A stretch of DNA of 8,281 nt. Source: Actinomycetota bacterium. Lineage in GTDB: Bacteria; Actinomycetota; CADDZG01; WHSQ01. How positions within the stretch are numbered: the first letter of the stretch is position 1; every line of letters begins with the position of its first letter. The notes beneath the pieces were generated by a model, which was not told the origin of the DNA, did no database searches, and saw only the letters and a list, made by a program, of their open reading frames with translations. A program made the position numbers and the translations under genes. Of this stretch, positions 1-5,998 are shown one piece after another. The stretch covers positions 1-8,281 of the forward strand of contig JAHWJK010000073.1 of assembly GCA_019348445.1 (NCBI GenBank). Direction: 5' to 3'.

Positions 1-51
1 GTTCTTTTCGAGCCACGGCGGCTATAGCACCCTGATGTTTAGAAAGAAGGG
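1..51. other. Left edge, downstream of the response regulator, no feature seen
   Basis: These 51 bases follow the stop of the response regulator. A 4-base-pair hairpin (AGCC...GGCT, 11-23) is present but without a T-tract, so I do not call a terminator. Confidence 0.5.
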
Positions 52-504
52 TTAGCTGGAGTCGAAGATGGATTCGAGCCGGGACAGTAGCTGCGCCTTG
101 TCTAGTTCTTGCTCGCGGCGCTGACGGAGCTGGTCCTTGGTCATCGCGAGGAGCTCGTCGATCTGGCCCGTCAACTCGTCGATGTCGAACGGCTTCGTGA
201 CGTACGCGTCGGCCCCCAGCTTGTAGCCGCGGACCCAGTCTGACTCGGACGTCTTGGCGGTGAGGATCATGATCTTCATCGACTCTCTGATCCCGGACGA
301 CTTGATCTCTTTCAGGACGGTGTACCCGTCCATCTGCGGCATCATGATGTCCAGCAATAGGACGTCCGGGGTGTCCTCGAGCATCATGTCGAGAGCCTGT
401 TGCCCGTTCTGAGCCACGCTTACCTTGTGGCCCTCTTCCACCAAGATGCTCGAAACGAGAGCCCGTATCTCCGCGTTGTCCTCAGCAATGAGGATCCGGG
501 CCAA
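52..504 (-). CDS. Single-domain response regulator (CheY-like receiver) with helical tail
   Basis: This 150-residue protein is one receiver domain that would take phosphate from a histidine kinase and act in the cytoplasm by protein contact, because no DNA-binding or enzymatic output domain follows. The sequence shows the acidic pair E8-D9, phospho-acceptor D52 in LLLDIMMPQMDG, switch residue T82 in ILTA, and K104 in the TKPF motif. Residues from about 123 to 150 are charged and probably form an amphipathic helix or short coiled coil, longer than in minimal CheY. The start is a TTG codon, chosen because MARILIAEDN is a standard receiver N-terminus and a strong GGAGG site lies 5 bases upstream. 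No kinase is present in the window, so its partner is unknown. It is divergent from gpgS across a 230-base gap. The family call is secure; the pathway is not known. Confidence 0.93.
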   Translation of the reverse strand: MARILIAEDNAEIRALVSSILVEEGHKVSVAQNGQQALDMMLEDTPDVLLLDIMMPQMDGYTVLKEIKSSGIRESMKIMILTAKTSESDWVRGYKLGADAYVTKPFDIDELTGQIDELLAMTKDQLRQRREQELDKAQLLSRLESIFDSS

Positions 505-507
505 TCG

Positions 508-515
508 CCCCTCCC
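508..515 (-). promoter_or_regulatory. Ribosome-binding site of the response regulator
   Basis: On the minus strand this reads GGGAGGGG, with the GGAGG core 5 bases before the TTG at 504. It supports the uncommon TTG start, for which no better start codon is seen nearby. Confidence 0.75.
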
Positions 516-533
516 TTCCGCGCAGGATTCAAA

Positions 534-539
534 AGGATA
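534..539 (-). promoter_or_regulatory. Candidate -10 box of the response regulator gene
   Basis: The minus strand reads TATCCT, matching the TANNNT form of the -10 element. It would start a transcript with a leader of about 20 bases that includes the GGGAGGGG site. No convincing -35 element is seen about 17 bases upstream, so this is a motif-only call. Confidence 0.4.
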
Positions 540-558
540 CGTCGCAAGCTACTCCTGT

Positions 559-577
559 CGACCGGCAACGACGGTCG
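559..577. repeat. Inverted repeat CGACCG-N7-CGGTCG
   Basis: Two perfect 6-base arms are separated by 7 bases. They lie where the -35 region of the response regulator promoter would be, so the repeat could be an operator. It may also be chance in GC-rich DNA. Confidence 0.35.
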
Positions 578-596
578 GCAGCAGCACGAGGCCCAA

Positions 597-606
597 CGAA
601 ATTTCG
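597..606. repeat. Palindrome CGAAATTTCG
   Basis: A perfect 10-base palindrome in the divergent region, AT-rich against its surroundings. It could be a dimeric regulator site. No family is assigned and symmetry does not extend further. Confidence 0.3.
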
Positions 607-721
607 GGACCGACTATTGCATCGGTACCTAGGAGTGCCCCCTTGACCTTTGACGTCGGAGCGTAGTCACCACCTACCCCACCGCCGTGGCCCTCCTGTC
701 TAGTACCGCGTCGGGTCCGGA

Positions 722-727
722 TAGGTT
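722..727 (+). promoter_or_regulatory. Candidate -10 box for leaderless gpgS
   Basis: TAGGTT fits TANNNT and ends exactly 7 bases before the GTG at 735. This is the spacing expected if transcription begins at the start codon. The same layout occurs before the genes at 5192 and 6870. No clear -35 element is visible. Confidence 0.45.
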
Positions 728-734
728 CGAGCGA

Positions 735-1670
735 GTGGCAGTCGAGAACTGGCGAGACCGGACATTTCGCTCGCCGCTCGTGTCCCGCGACGACCTCCTC
801 CGTCTCAAGCAGCAGGGCGGACACCGCATCACCGCGGCGCTTCCCGCTCTCGATGAGGCCGCGACGATCGGCCCGATCTGCGACACGATCTCCCGCGAGT
901 TGATGGAACGGCTCCCGATCGTCGACGAACTCCTCGTCATCGATTCAGGGTCTGCCGATGACACGATCCAGATCGCTCGGGCGGCCGGCGCGACCGTCTT
1001 TCGCGGAAGCGAGCTGACGCAGTGCGGCCCGATCCGCGGGAAGGGCGACTGCTTGTGGCGCAGTCTGGCCGTCGCATCCGGCGACATCATCGTGTGGCTC
1101 GATTCGGATACGCGCAACCTGCACGAGGGATTCATCGTCGATCTGATCGCGCCGTTACTCGTGGAGCCGCGTTTCGTGATGACGAAAGCGTTCTACGACC
1201 GGCCGCTGATCGCGGATGAAGAGGTTCTGACGACCGGTGGTGCTCGAGTCACGGAGCTAGTCGCGCGGCCGCTGTTCCAACTCTTCTATCCGGATCTAGT
1301 GGGGCTCATCCAACCTCTGTCGGGAGAATACGCGGGCTATACCGACCGCTTCCGCAGCCTTCCTTTCTTCACCGGATATGGCGTCGAGGTCGGTCTCCTC
1401 CTCGACGTCGCGGAACGCTTCGGCGTCGACGCGATCGCGCAGGTCGACCTCGGCGTCCGGCTGCATCGGAATCGATCGGTTCTGGAATTGGGACAAGCCT
1501 CGTTCCAAGTCATGTCCGCGATGCTGCGGCGCCTGCACGACCTTGGGCGCATCAAGATCCCGGACGACCTGACCGACGAGATGCTTCAGTTCATGCCGAC
1601 GCCACGGGGGCCGGAGCCTGTGGTGACGTGGCTCGAGGTGCTCGAGCGGCCGCCGCTGGACACTCTGTAG
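735..1670 (+). CDS. gpgS: Glucosyl-3-phosphoglycerate synthase (GT81)
   Basis: The enzyme transfers glucose from an NDP-glucose donor to 3-phosphoglycerate, making glucosyl-3-phosphoglycerate. This is the first step to glucosylglycerate (a compatible solute) and, in mycobacteria, to methylglucose lipopolysaccharides. Numbered from GTG 735 (311 aa), the GT-A fold shows LPALDEAAT (36-44), VIDSGSADDT (68-77), RGKG (101-104), the metal-binding DSD (123-125), GGARVTELVARPL (168-180), SGEY (196-199), GYGVEVGLLLD (214-224) and HRN (244-246). All correspond to M. tuberculosis GpgS (Rv1208) as I remember it. The first possible start is GTG 687, giving 327 aa. I prefer 735 because TAGGTT sits 7 bases before it, neither start has a good ribosome-binding site, and the conserved N-terminal tryptophan region is kept. 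The stop codon abuts the stop of the opposing membrane-protein gene with no gap. No recognisable GpgP of the histidine-phosphatase type is in the window. Confidence 0.93.
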   Translation: MAVENWRDRTFRSPLVSRDDLLRLKQQGGHRITAALPALDEAATIGPICDTISRELMERLPIVDELLVIDSGSADDTIQIARAAGATVFRGSELTQCGPIRGKGDCLWRSLAVASGDIIVWLDSDTRNLHEGFIVDLIAPLLVEPRFVMTKAFYDRPLIADEEVLTTGGARVTELVARPLFQLFYPDLVGLIQPLSGEYAGYTDRFRSLPFFTGYGVEVGLLLDVAERFGVDAIAQVDLGVRLHRNRSVLELGQASFQVMSAMLRRLHDLGRIKIPDDLTDEMLQFMPTPRGPEPVVTWLEVLERPPLDTL

Positions 1671-2894
1671 TCATTCAGTCTGACTCGGCGTCCTCTTCTC
1701 CTCGGGATTGTCGACGGGCGGCCTCTCACCGACCGTTGGCTCCACTTCGGCGTGGGGCGGCTCATGCAGAACGCGTGTCGCCCAGATATGGCCAAGCAAC
1801 AGCTTGACGACGGCGACCGCCGGCACTCCGAGAAGGACTCCCCAGAAACCTGCGAGCGTGCCACCCGCGAGCAACGAAAGCATGACCGTCACCGGATGGA
1901 GCTGCACCGTTCGCTTCATCACGTTCGGGCTGATCACGTGGTTATCGAACTGCTGAACTATGAGAGCGACCAGCGCCGCCTTCAGACCAGTAGCGAGGTT
2001 GTCGGTGACGGTGCCGACAAGAAAGCCGAGGCTACCGCCGATGAACGGCCCGACCAGTGGGATGAGATTCGTGAATCCCGCTATCGCCCCGATGACGAGC
2101 CAGAACTTGAGATCGATGACAAAGAAGCCGACCGACGACATGACACCCACGATCAATGCAACGAACAGCTGTCCTCGGAAGAAACCTCCGACGGTGCGCC
2201 CCACCTTCGAAGCGACATCGGCGACCTCGGCCCTGTGCGATTCGGGCATCAGGTTCAACACGTCGCGCTGGAGTTGAGGCAGGTCGATCAGCAGGTACAA
2301 GGCAAGTAGTGGGGCGAGCACGAAGATCAGCAAGATCTCGACGACCGATGAGCCCAGCTCGGTTAAGCGTTCGGCCGATCCGGCGATGCGTTCGCGGAAC
2401 GTCCGCGTGACTTCGTCACATTGCTCTTGGGTCGGAGCCTCTTCGCCGGCAACATCGAGCAAGCAGTGGATCTCCGTCGTATCGACGTTGACGTTCAACC
2501 GCTCTTCTACGACGTTTGAAGCGTCTTCGACCGATGCAACGATCTCTTGCTTGAATTGCGGCCAGTCGCGCGAGAAGTCCTCGGCCTGATCTGTGATGAA
2601 GGGCGCAGCGGCGAGAACCACGAGAGTGGCTACCGCTGCCACCACGACGTAGGCAAGGATCGTTCCCCACAAGCGTGGGACCCGCCGCTCCTCGAGGCGG
2701 CTCACCATTGGGTTCAACAGATAGATGATGAGGATCGCGAGGCCGAGGGGCGGGAAGATCACGCGTATCTTGAGAAGGGCCCAACCCACGATAGCGAGGA
2801 CTATGAGCAGACCGATGATCGACCAGGCGGCGATCCCGGCGCGACGGAGTCGTTCCGAGAGAGGCAGCCGCGGCAACGGCGGAGTCGTAGCCAC
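1671..2894 (-). CDS. AI-2E family (PerM/YdiK-like) membrane protein
   Basis: This 407-residue integral membrane protein belongs to the AI-2E transporter family (formerly UPF0118). Members have been linked to autoinducer-2 export, sodium/proton exchange or general permease roles, and the substrate here cannot be told. Hydrophobic segments lie at about 21-61 (two), 77-100, 183-205, 243-262, 264-296, 305-320 and 336-371. Family features include RGQ (240-242), IPLVGP (278-283) and the conserved DNHVISPNVM...LHP stretch (317-334). A soluble loop at 101-182 carries two cysteines (C144, C159). The C-terminal tail after 375 is polar and proline-rich. The frame stays open another 206 codons upstream, but that part is antisense to the GT20 gene, lacks membrane character and is rejected. 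GTG 2894 gives a normal family length and has GGGAG 11 bases upstream. It lies head-to-head with the GT20 gene, 24 bases apart. Confidence 0.87.
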   Translation of the reverse strand: MATTPPLPRLPLSERLRRAGIAAWSIIGLLIVLAIVGWALLKIRVIFPPLGLAILIIYLLNPMVSRLEERRVPRLWGTILAYVVVAAVATLVVLAAAPFITDQAEDFSRDWPQFKQEIVASVEDASNVVEERLNVNVDTTEIHCLLDVAGEEAPTQEQCDEVTRTFRERIAGSAERLTELGSSVVEILLIFVLAPLLALYLLIDLPQLQRDVLNLMPESHRAEVADVASKVGRTVGGFFRGQLFVALIVGVMSSVGFFVIDLKFWLVIGAIAGFTNLIPLVGPFIGGSLGFLVGTVTDNLATGLKAALVALIVQQFDNHVISPNVMKRTVQLHPVTVMLSLLAGGTLAGFWGVLLGVPAVAVVKLLLGHIWATRVLHEPPHAEVEPTVGERPPVDNPEEKRTPSQTE

Positions 2895-2905
2895 CCATGC
2901 AGTAT

Positions 2906-2910
2906 CTCCC
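2906..2910 (-). promoter_or_regulatory. Weak ribosome-binding site of the AI-2E family gene
   Basis: The minus strand reads GGGAG, 11 bases before GTG 2894, which is longer than ideal spacing. An ATG at 2898 is nearer but lies in the wrong frame. The site lies inside the 24-base gap shared with the GT20 gene, so this gene's promoter probably lies within that gene. Confidence 0.4.
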
Positions 2911-2918
2911 GAAGCTAG

Positions 2919-4391
2919 ATGACCGGTCCGGCTTCCGACGATGATCTGAAGATCGCGCTGGTGTCGAACCGCGGTCCCGTCTCGTTCGCCGAGCGGGATG
3001 GTTCGTTCGAGATCAAGGGTCCCGCGGGCGGGGTTGCGCCGACGCTGCATCGCGTTGCCTCTCGACTTCACGACCGAGCGGTGTGGTTCGCAGCAGCGAT
3101 CTCGGACGACGACCGCGAAGCGGTTGCCGCCGGCGAGATGAAGCGAGTCCGGGACGAACTCGGGTACCGCGTCGACCTGATCGACATCGACGCGGAGACG
3201 TACCGCCGCTATTACGACGTGGTGTCGAACCGGATGCTGTGGTTCGCGAACCACTGTTTGTGGGACGAGCTCGATGTCAAGAGCTTCGGCGACGACGAGT
3301 TGACCGCGTGGGAAGACGCGTACGAGCCGGTCAATCGCCGCTTCGCCGAACACGTCGCGGAGCTTGGCGATCCTTCGTGGCTCGTGCTCTTCCAGGACTA
3401 CCACTTCTCGCTCGCGCCCAAGATCCTGCGCGAGCTGAGCCCTCAGCAGACGATCTTCCACTTCACGCATTCGTCGTTCTGCGGCCCCAACGGCCTCGAC
3501 CGGTTGCCGCATCCACTACCGCGCCGCGTCATAGAGGGGATGCTTGGGGCAGACCTCGTGGGTTTCCACGTTCGCGACTGGGTGCAGGGCTTCCTCGCCT
3601 CCTGTCGCAAGATCGGCGCGGAAGTCGACGACGCGAACGGCATCGTCACTTACGAAGGAAGACGGTCGTGGGTCCGCGAATACCCGATCCCGATCGATGC
3701 CGCCGACCTGCGACGGCGATCGCTCGATCCGAAAGCGGTCGAATGGAAGGAAAGATTCCTACGAGACCTCGACGGTCGCCTCGTGGTCCGAGCCGACCGC
3801 GTCGAACCTTCGAAGAACATCGTTCGCGGATTCGAAGCGTTTGGGGTGGTGCTCGACCGGCGACCCGACCTGCGCGACACGAAATTCGTAGCGTGCCTCT
3901 ACCCGTCGAGACAGTCGATGCCCGAGTACCAGCGGTACACCGACGAGGTAGAGGCCGCCGTGAGGCGCGTCAACGAGCGACATCCCGGATCGATCCTGTT
4001 CTACAACAAAGACGATTTCGATCGGACCCTTGGTGCTTACCGCGTTTACGACATCCTCCTCGTCAACTCGATCATGGATGGGATGAACCTCGTTGCGAAA
4101 GAAGGTGCCGCGTTGAACGAGCGGAACGGAGTCCTCGTCCTGTCTCCGTCGGCCGGAGCGTTCGAGGAACTGGGATCCGACGCCGTCAGCATCGACGCGC
4201 CACTCGAGGTCGAGGCAACTGCGCGGGCGTTAGAACGAGCACTCGATATGCCCGCCGAAGAGCGAGAGAAACGCGCTCGCGCGCTACGAGAGCAGGTCGA
4301 CTCACGGACGCCGGAGGACTGGATCGAAGATCAGCTCGCCGACATGAGCGCGGTCCGATCCGGCGGCCCGCCGCTGACACCTCCTAGCTGA
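2919..4391 (+). CDS. otsA: GT20 trehalose-6-phosphate synthase-like glycosyltransferase, divergent type
   Basis: The likely reaction is NDP-glucose plus glucose-6-phosphate to trehalose-6-phosphate, in the cytoplasm. The 490-residue protein has the GT20 frame: SNRGPV (16-21), GPAGGVAP (34-41), the W108-W115 region, a QDYHF motif (159-163) where classical OtsA has HDYHL, R294 and K299 in RVEPSKN (classical ERLDYSKG), and DGMNLVAKE (387-395) with the donor-binding D387, N390 and E395. The usual HIPFP motif is replaced by HSSFCGPNGLDRLP (184-197). This pattern fits an actinobacterial GT20 clade that also resembles the pseudo-glycosyltransferase VldE in parts, so another acceptor is possible. ATG 2919 is the only usable start because a TAG stop directly precedes it. 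No Shine-Dalgarno is visible. Its 3' end overlaps the opposing otsB by 8 bases. The family is certain; the exact product is likely but not proven. Confidence 0.88.
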   Translation: MTGPASDDDLKIALVSNRGPVSFAERDGSFEIKGPAGGVAPTLHRVASRLHDRAVWFAAAISDDDREAVAAGEMKRVRDELGYRVDLIDIDAETYRRYYDVVSNRMLWFANHCLWDELDVKSFGDDELTAWEDAYEPVNRRFAEHVAELGDPSWLVLFQDYHFSLAPKILRELSPQQTIFHFTHSSFCGPNGLDRLPHPLPRRVIEGMLGADLVGFHVRDWVQGFLASCRKIGAEVDDANGIVTYEGRRSWVREYPIPIDAADLRRRSLDPKAVEWKERFLRDLDGRLVVRADRVEPSKNIVRGFEAFGVVLDRRPDLRDTKFVACLYPSRQSMPEYQRYTDEVEAAVRRVNERHPGSILFYNKDDFDRTLGAYRVYDILLVNSIMDGMNLVAKEGAALNERNGVLVLSPSAGAFEELGSDAVSIDAPLEVEATARALERALDMPAEEREKRARALREQVDSRTPEDWIEDQLADMSAVRSGGPPLTPPS

Positions 4392-5166
4392 GAAGCCGTT
4401 CGAAGAATTCGATGGTCTCTTCCGGCCCGGCGACGACGACGTCGGCACGCTCGACCAACTCGGTAGGTGCCTCGTCCGACGCGACCGCGACTCGAACGGT
4501 CGCAACGCCCTCCGACGCGAGCGTGTCGAGGGCATCGAAGGCGGGGAGATCGACGAGATCGTCACCGGCGAACAGAACGGCTTCGAGATCTGCTTCGCGC
4601 GTTCTAGCGAGGACGATGTCTTGTTTGGTGAATGTCTCCGGAGGACGAAGCTCGAAAGCCAAACGTCCACCGGCGCGCTGAAGACCGAATTCCTGCACGA
4701 GGTCGTCGGCGATGCCATCGAGCAAGGCACCCGCACGTTCGACATCTTCGGCTGCACGGAAATGCAAACCCACCATCACTCTTTTGTCTTCGACCACAAC
4801 GCCCTCGATCCCGAGCGCTGCGACGCGATGTTGCGCCTCGGTCAACACCCTCGTCATCAGATCCCGATACGGCTCCGCTCTCTTCGAGAGAACCACGTGG
4901 CCGTCGACAACGGTCTCCGCACCGTGGACACCCCAGATCTCGATGTCGTCACCGAGCCACTCGAGGAGCTCCCCCGCCGCTCGACCTGAAACGACAGAGA
5001 CGACCGAGAAGCGGTGCCCAAGACGAGAAAGCACTTCGCGCGCCCCTGAGACCGGTCGCGCCTCGGCCGGTTTCTCCACGATCCGGGACAGCGTTCCGTC
5101 GAAGTCCGTAAATATCCCCGCGCGCTCGGGGGCCGCGCGGAACGGCGCTAACAGCTCGTCGTTCAT
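4384..5166 (-). CDS. otsB: Trehalose-6-phosphate phosphatase (HAD superfamily)
   Basis: OtsB removes phosphate from trehalose-6-phosphate to give trehalose, completing the OtsAB route with the facing GT20 gene. In the 260-residue protein the HAD motifs are complete: nucleophile D21 and acid D23 in DFDGTLS, S60 in VVSGR, K181 in TFTKQD, and GDDLVD (201-206). OtsB-type cap features WGVHGAE (78-84), VVVEDK (123-128) and ELRP (172-175) are also present. The frame could begin at 5223, giving 279 aa, but that would run across the start of the divergent lipoprotein gene. ATG 5166 places the nucleophile at a normal distance from the N-terminus and has TAGGGT 8 bases upstream, with no Shine-Dalgarno. 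Its stop lies inside the GT20 gene's last codons. Because gpgS is close and no GpgP is seen, action on glucosyl-3-phosphoglycerate as well is an untested possibility. Confidence 0.91.
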   Translation of the reverse strand: MNDELLAPFRAAPERAGIFTDFDGTLSRIVEKPAEARPVSGAREVLSRLGHRFSVVSVVSGRAAGELLEWLGDDIEIWGVHGAETVVDGHVVLSKRAEPYRDLMTRVLTEAQHRVAALGIEGVVVEDKRVMVGLHFRAAEDVERAGALLDGIADDLVQEFGLQRAGGRLAFELRPPETFTKQDIVLARTREADLEAVLFAGDDLVDLPAFDALDTLASEGVATVRVAVASDEAPTELVERADVVVAGPEETIEFFERLLS

Positions 5167-5174
5167 CGAGGCAG

Positions 5175-5184
5175 ACCCTAGACT
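5175..5184. promoter_or_regulatory. Candidate bidirectional leaderless promoter (two -10 boxes sharing TA)
   Basis: On the plus strand TAGACT (5179-5184) ends 7 bases before the lipoprotein ATG at 5192. On the minus strand TAGGGT (5180-5175) ends 8 bases before the otsB ATG at 5166. The two boxes share the TA at 5179-5180 within CTAG. A GCAG...CTGC inverted repeat (5171-5186) surrounds them. Neither side shows a good -35 element. The words and spacings are seen; promoter activity is inferred. Confidence 0.5.
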
Positions 5185-5191
5185 GCGCGAC

Positions 5192-5995
5192 ATGAAGGCC
5201 CGCGCAACCATTGTCGCTGTCATCGCGATCGCAAGCAGCGCGTGTCGTCCCGATACCGTCGACCTTCGCTACCGTTACGACGAACCTACGGAACATCTGC
5301 AGTACGTGCTAACCGCGCGTGCTCAGGCAGAGTGGGAGATCGGCGAACCGGGCCGCGGGTCTTACACGGCCAGGTTTCAGGTCGAGGAGAACATCCAGCC
5401 GCAAGAGGGTGGTGGGGCGATCGTCGACGTCACGATGACTCCGTTGGACGTGCAAGAAGATGGGCTGCTTCCACCCGGTTCGGAAGAACGGCGTTTCCGG
5501 CTCGAGCTCGGACCTAACGGAGAGAAGCTCGGCGTGCTGGAAGTGGGAGGCGTGCCCGCGACCGAGCTCGACGACGACGAGCTGGCCTTGATCGGAACGT
5601 ACCGGCCCCCCCTGCCTCTTGAACCGGTCGGCCTCGGCGACAACTGGGAAGCGCGCGAGGAGGTCACACTTGGCTCCGTCTCGCAGCAGATCGCGACGAC
5701 GGGAGTTCTCGAAGAACTGCTGCGCAACGAGGACGGCAACCGCGTCGCGCTCCTGTCCTACACCGGAGCGGGTCCTCTTTCCCACGTGCTTCCGTTGCCG
5801 CAAGGAGAAGCGACGCTCTCTGGCGACACCTCGGTCACGATCGATGCCGATCTCGATATCGATCGCGGCGTCCTACTAAGGGCTACCTCTACGACCGAAG
5901 GAGCCTTCGATGCGCGCGTCATCCCTGCAGGCGAGAAGGCTCCGATCACCGGAACGCTGGAGCTGCAGCTCGAACTCGATATCCGCGAGCTCTAG
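5192..5995 (+). CDS. Putative secreted lipoprotein of unknown function
   Basis: I do not recognise the family with confidence. The 267-residue product begins with a short signal peptide (MKAR, then a hydrophobic stretch from 5 to 16) ending in SSAC, so C18 may be lipid-modified and the protein anchored outside the membrane. S at position -3 makes the lipobox imperfect. The mature part has no membrane segment, is acidic and appears rich in beta-strands, starting VDLRYRYDEPTEHLQYVLTA and ending with alternating TGTLELQLELDIREL. It loosely recalls actinobacterial exported proteins of the DUF6263 kind, but this is from memory only. Codons upstream in the same frame are antisense to otsB and are not part of the gene. 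ATG 5192 has TAGACT 7 bases before it and no ribosome-binding site. It starts 25 bases from otsB and ends 3 bases from the opposing LytR_C gene. Confidence 0.8.
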   Translation: MKARATIVAVIAIASSACRPDTVDLRYRYDEPTEHLQYVLTARAQAEWEIGEPGRGSYTARFQVEENIQPQEGGGAIVDVTMTPLDVQEDGLLPPGSEERRFRLELGPNGEKLGVLEVGGVPATELDDDELALIGTYRPPLPLEPVGLGDNWEAREEVTLGSVSQQIATTGVLEELLRNEDGNRVALLSYTGAGPLSHVLPLPQGEATLSGDTSVTIDADLDIDRGVLLRATSTTEGAFDARVIPAGEKAPITGTLELQLELDIREL

Positions 5996-5998
5996 GGC

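Larger units (their letters stand above)
505..734. other. Divergent intergenic region between the response regulator and gpgS
   Basis: This is the longest non-coding stretch of the window. It holds the response regulator's ribosome-binding site and -10 box, a CGACCG-N7-CGGTCG inverted repeat (559-577), the palindrome CGAAATTTCG (597-606), two adjacent TTGAC-type words (643-648 and 650-655) that could serve as -35 elements, and the proposed gpgS -10 box (722-727). Short open frames here have no recognisable product. If gpgS starts at 687 instead of 735, the region ends at 686. Confidence 0.6.

Noticed and set aside
11..23. Small hairpin after the response regulator as a terminator
   Set aside because: The stem is only 4 base pairs and no T-tract follows.
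400..824. Short open frames on both strands across the intergenic region
   Set aside because: No recognisable motif, mutual overlap, and partial overlap with the response regulator and gpgS in other frames.
2895..3512. Open extension of the AI-2E frame by 206 codons upstream of GTG 2894
   Set aside because: It lies wholly antisense to the GT20 gene apart from the 24-base gap, shows no membrane character or family match, and would exceed the family length. Long open antisense frames are common in GC-rich genes.
3083..4387. 434-codon open frame on the plus strand inside the GT20 gene
   Set aside because: The translation is extremely rich in arginine and proline with no domain pattern, typical of a frame-shifted reading of a GC-rich gene.
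4712..5191. Upstream extension of the lipoprotein frame
   Set aside because: It is antisense to otsB and rich in serine and arginine. The signal peptide at 5192 marks the true N-terminus.
5167..5223. Longer otsB start (279 residues)
   Set aside because: It would overlap the divergent lipoprotein start and adds an unconserved N-terminus. ATG 5166 fits the HAD fold and the TAGGGT box.
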